Below are positions 31,503-33,517 of a stretch of 33,517 nt of DNA, piece after piece. Numbering within the stretch: the first letter of the stretch is position 1; every line of letters starts with the position of its first letter. This DNA comes from JBPCRW01 sp050996405 (lineage in GTDB: Bacteria; Acidobacteriota; Blastocatellia; Pyrinomonadales; Pyrinomonadaceae), in the NCBI GenBank assembly GCA_050996405.1, contig JBPCRW010000297.1:1-33517 (forward strand), in the 5' to 3' direction. The notes beneath the pieces are model-generated. The model was not told where the DNA came from, did not search any database, and worked only from the letters and a program-made list of their open reading frames with translations. A program made the translations under genes and the position numbers.

Positions 31503-31531
31503 TTTACAGTTTGCGGCGAAAATGTTAAAAT
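31503..31531 (+). promoter_or_regulatory. Promoter for 31589-32194
   Basis: TTTACA (31503-31508), 17 bases, TAAAAT (31526-31531). It is about 58 bases before the ATG at 31589 and lies in the divergent gap with the M23 peptidase gene. Confidence 0.5.
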
Positions 31532-31542
31532 TCATAGTTCAG

Positions 31543-31571
31543 TGCCGCGATTTTTTACCAAAGACGCGGCA
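31543..31571 (+). promoter_or_regulatory. Hairpin in the leader of 31589-32194
   Basis: TGCCGCG (31543-31549) and CGCGGCA (31565-31571) form a 7-bp GC-rich stem around a 15-base loop, 17 bases before the start codon. It could influence translation or stability; nothing identifies it as a riboswitch. Confidence 0.35.
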
Positions 31572-31588
31572 AGTTGGTTTTGAAAATA

Positions 31589-32194
31589 ATGACGATAAAA
31601 GATTTCGGCGCGCGAGTTGAAAGTGTTTGGGAAGGTTTGCGCCCGATGACCAAGAAAATGCTGGTCGGCGCGATGCAGACCAACGCGCCCGCCCAAAAAC
31701 AAAAGTTTTCCTACGACGCTCACGCCGATTGGGAATTGAGCCGTCTGCTTTCCGCTCTGGACGAGCAATCTGCCGAGGCGAAAGCGAAAAACGATTCTGC
31801 GAAATTACGCGAAATAACTCAATTGGCGGAAACCTGCGCCGATGTTTTGCAGTCGCAAACCGAATCGGCGGAAGTTTTTATACAGCTTGCGACGCGCGCT
31901 CTCGACCGCCGCGATTATAAAAAAATCGATGCGTTAGCCGATATTTTACTAAAACGTTTTTCGGTCGGCGAGATGTGCGAGATTGCGCGGCAGACGACGA
32001 ATCCGGCAATTCGCGCTCTGGCTTATGAAACGCTCGCGCTCGTTCCCGTCGCGTCGCTCATTCCGCTGACCGACGATCCGCTTTATTCTGAAATCGTCCG
32101 CGCCGCGCTCGAACAACAGGCGTTTGAATACGATTCGGAACAAGCGCGAATGGTTTTGGAGCAACTCGAAATAAATGAATTTGGCGAAGAATAA
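31589..32194 (+). CDS. Helical protein of unknown function
   Basis: The start is set at ATG 31589 (MTIKDFGARVESVWEGLRPM); an upstream TTG at 31574 would add five residues. The product has 201 residues, soluble and nearly all helical. It consists of repeated 30-35-residue helix pairs (LREITQLAETCADVLQSQTE; FIQLATRALDRRDYKKIDAL; MCEIARQTTNPAIRALAYET), which look like an ARM/HEAT-style solenoid. No catalytic motif is seen. Its own promoter precedes it. A protein-binding role fits, but no partner is known. The next gene is 49 bases on in the same direction and has a signal peptide. Confidence 0.78.
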   Translation: MTIKDFGARVESVWEGLRPMTKKMLVGAMQTNAPAQKQKFSYDAHADWELSRLLSALDEQSAEAKAKNDSAKLREITQLAETCADVLQSQTESAEVFIQLATRALDRRDYKKIDALADILLKRFSVGEMCEIARQTTNPAIRALAYETLALVPVASLIPLTDDPLYSEIVRAALEQQAFEYDSEQARMVLEQLEINEFGEE

Positions 32195-32243
32195 ATTTTC
32201 ATCAAAATAGAAGAAAAATTATCCAATAAGGGCGGATACAAGT

Positions 32244-32768
32244 ATGCGATTTCTTTTCATATTGTTGATAGTTTTGACGGCTGGGGCGGCACAGGCTCAA
32301 TCTACGAAAAAGCCGACTATAATCGATAATCTCAATCCTGTCCTTGCCCGCTATGGATGGGAAAACCGGATAAAATGGGGAGCGATTTCCGATGATGGAC
32401 ATCAGGTATCGGCGCAATTTGTGTCAATCGCCGATAAAAATTTTGTGCTTAATGGGCTAAAGCAGAGCAAGGACTTTAAGGAAAGCGACGGTATGAGTAT
32501 ATTGCTTTGGCATCGCGGAGCCTTAAAAACTTTTCGTGAACAAAGTGAACCATCTATGCACATTGTATGGTATGAAAATAAAATTGAAATCCATTTTGAT
32601 CTCCATTGCCCTGGATGGACGCACCCGTTAAAAAGTTATAAACATTTTCGGGAAGTATTTACGAATTTGCGGAAGCGTTCATACACTTCTCAGGAAAAAA
32701 TCGCTCGCAGATTACAAAATGATCGCCAAGCAAAAAGCCTATTGCTTGAAAGTAACGAAGGATATTGA
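32244..32768 (+). CDS. Small exported protein of unknown function
   Basis: The 174-residue precursor begins MRFLFILLIVLTAGAAQAQS, a clear signal peptide. The mature part (about 19-174) contains WGAISDDGHQVSAQFVSIAD and SILLWHRGALKTFREQSEPS. A moderately basic C-terminus follows (LRKRSYTSQEKIARRLQNDR). A single Cys (HCPGW) makes a disulfide unlikely within the molecule. No family was recognised. No strong Shine-Dalgarno sequence was seen. It may be co-transcribed with the gene 49 bases upstream and is followed by a T-rich hairpin. Codon use looks less GC-rich than its neighbours. Confidence 0.78.
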   Translation: MRFLFILLIVLTAGAAQAQSTKKPTIIDNLNPVLARYGWENRIKWGAISDDGHQVSAQFVSIADKNFVLNGLKQSKDFKESDGMSILLWHRGALKTFREQSEPSMHIVWYENKIEIHFDLHCPGWTHPLKSYKHFREVFTNLRKRSYTSQEKIARRLQNDRQAKSLLLESNEGY

Positions 32769-32923
32769 TGATTTATTTCGCTCTTGAACCGGAAAAATAA
32801 AGCATCCGCAAACAAAAAAACGGCGCGAATTTATCAAGATGCTGAAATGATAAATCTGCGTTATCCGCGTGCATTCGCAACAAAAATAATCTTATTTATT
32901 CATGCAGCTTAGTATTATTGCGG

Positions 32924-32970
32924 CAGGTTTTTAATTCGGAAGCCGGAGTGGAAACCTGAGATTTTATTTT
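32924..32970 (+). terminator. Probable terminator after 32244-32768
   Basis: CAGGTTT (32924-32930) and AAACCTG (32952-32958) are perfect 7-base arms with a long loop, followed by AGATTTTATTTTTT on the plus strand. The rest of 32769-32963 shows no other recognised feature. Confidence 0.4.
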
Positions 32971-33326
32971 TTCTGTCCAAAACCCCAGCGAAAAGGTGTC
33001 GGCAAAAAAGGCACGCCGCCGATTCTGACTCCCGACCACATCATCAGCGAGAGGGGTTTATGCCACCAGCCGTTTCTCGCCGCCACACATTTTTTTAACT
33101 GTCCGTCGGCGCGCCAGCGTTCCTTCCAACTTCCGCCTTTGAAATAAGCCAAATCGTGTTGGACGCAGCAATCCAGATAATCGCCGTCGGGAAAATGCGT
33201 GCAGCCGTCGCTTTTGAAATTTTCGGGAAAAGTCTGCGCCGAAAGCGCGGAATTAGATTTAGTCTGCGCGCTCAAACTGATTGCCGAAACAATAAAAATA
33301 AAACTCGCTAAAATTATTTTTTTCAT
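32964..33326 (-). CDS. Small secreted phospholipase-A2-like protein
   Basis: The 120-residue precursor has a signal peptide (MKKIILASFIFIVSAISLSA). The mature part contains SDGCTHFPDG, then DCCVQHDLAYFKGG, with Cys53, Cys54, His57, Asp58 and Tyr61. The CCxxHDxxY pattern is the catalytic dyad block of secreted phospholipase A2, and Asp74 with Cys80 (RADGQLKKCV) follow at a plausible spacing. Bacterial and fungal small PLA2-like proteins have similar short cores and few disulfides. The calcium-binding loop upstream is only loosely similar. Activity, and whether the target is self or foreign lipid, cannot be told. It follows glyA on the same strand by 12 bases. Confidence 0.72.
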   Translation of the reverse strand: MKKIILASFIFIVSAISLSAQTKSNSALSAQTFPENFKSDGCTHFPDGDYLDCCVQHDLAYFKGGSWKERWRADGQLKKCVAARNGWWHKPLSLMMWSGVRIGGVPFLPTPFRWGFGQKK

Positions 33327-33338
33327 TTTTACCTCGTA

Positions 33339-33517
33339 TTAACTCGCAGAAACCGCTTCTATATTTTCATTTTTCAGACGCTGCGCGTAAAGCGGAAATT
33401 TCGCCGTTATTTCCGCTACTTCTTTTTTCACTTTCGTTTTTACGTCTTCGGAATTCGGCTCGTGAATCACGCCCGCAATCAATTTTCCAATCAGACGCAT
33501 TTCGTCTTCGCACATTC
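33339..33517 (-). CDS. glyA: Serine hydroxymethyltransferase, C-terminal end (partial)
   Basis: The last 59 codons of a minus-strand gene are present, running off the right edge, with TAA at 33339-33341. The sequence MCEDEMRLIGKLIAGVIHEP then VKTKVKKEVAEITAKFPLYA matches the C-terminus of GlyA, in which EEM..I..LI and FPLY are typical. GlyA converts serine and tetrahydrofolate to glycine and 5,10-methylene-tetrahydrofolate. The catalytic Lys and most of the enzyme lie outside the window, so completeness cannot be checked. Confidence 0.85.
   Translation of the reverse strand, partial: MCEDEMRLIGKLIAGVIHEPNSEDVKTKVKKEVAEITAKFPLYAQRLKNENIEAVSAS

Noticed and set aside
1..33517. tRNA, rRNA or transposase genes
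   Set aside because: No tRNA-like cloverleaf, rRNA segment or transposase motif could be recognised on either strand.

Overview
The window looks like a chromosomal segment of a moderate-GC Acidobacteriota bacterium, most like the Blastocatellia/Pyrinomonadaceae. This is inferred from the style of its proteins: a Ser/Thr kinase with TolB-like and TPR domains, exported proteins with asparagine-rich linkers, short zinc-ribbon membrane proteins, and many small palindromic intergenic repeats. No rRNA or tRNA gene, CRISPR array, transposase or integrase was seen.

Layout. 1-2900 is an AT-rich accessory stretch. Three minus-strand genes for membrane or exported proteins are each followed by a site with integron attC architecture, so this looks like gene cassettes without a visible integrase. 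2904-8261 holds a small exported protein, a CadC-like membrane-anchored regulator, the molybdenum-cofactor pair moeA-moaC (4-bp overlap), an M50-type membrane protease, an exported L,D-transpeptidase and a small unknown protein. 8351-10713 is a TPR Ser/Thr kinase broken by a one-base frameshift in the activation segment. 10993-15355 (minus) holds rho, engB, a small conserved unknown, and a PDZ/radical-SAM DUF512 protein that carries several repeat insertions. 15478-18795 holds a CheY-like receiver, alanine dehydrogenase, and a MarR-pirin pair sharing a 12-bp palindromic operator.

18864-21063 is a VapBC-like toxin-antitoxin pair lying exactly between two copies of the 3' end of an aldehyde dehydrogenase gene. 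21157-23740 has an HtrA/DegP protease and a zinc-ribbon membrane protein. 23905-27459 is a plus-strand operon of an ECF-type sigma factor with a candidate self-recognised promoter, a putative membrane anti-sigma protein, an exported protein and a TlpA-like thioredoxin. 27550-33326 is rich in envelope genes: a VanY-like M15 peptidase, a lipoprotein L,D-transpeptidase, a lipoprotein M23 peptidase, exported unknowns and a secreted phospholipase-A2-like protein. The window ends in the 3' end of glyA.

The genes are mostly core metabolism, cell-envelope remodelling and stress signalling. The most notable signals are the attC-like cassette cluster, the toxin-antitoxin insertion that rebuilds its target gene's 3' end, and a family of 'gacgcggat' palindromes placed at stop codons, one of which supplies the C-terminus of a protein. 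Everything here was read by eye. Family assignments rest on recognisable motifs, and no search or folding calculation was run.
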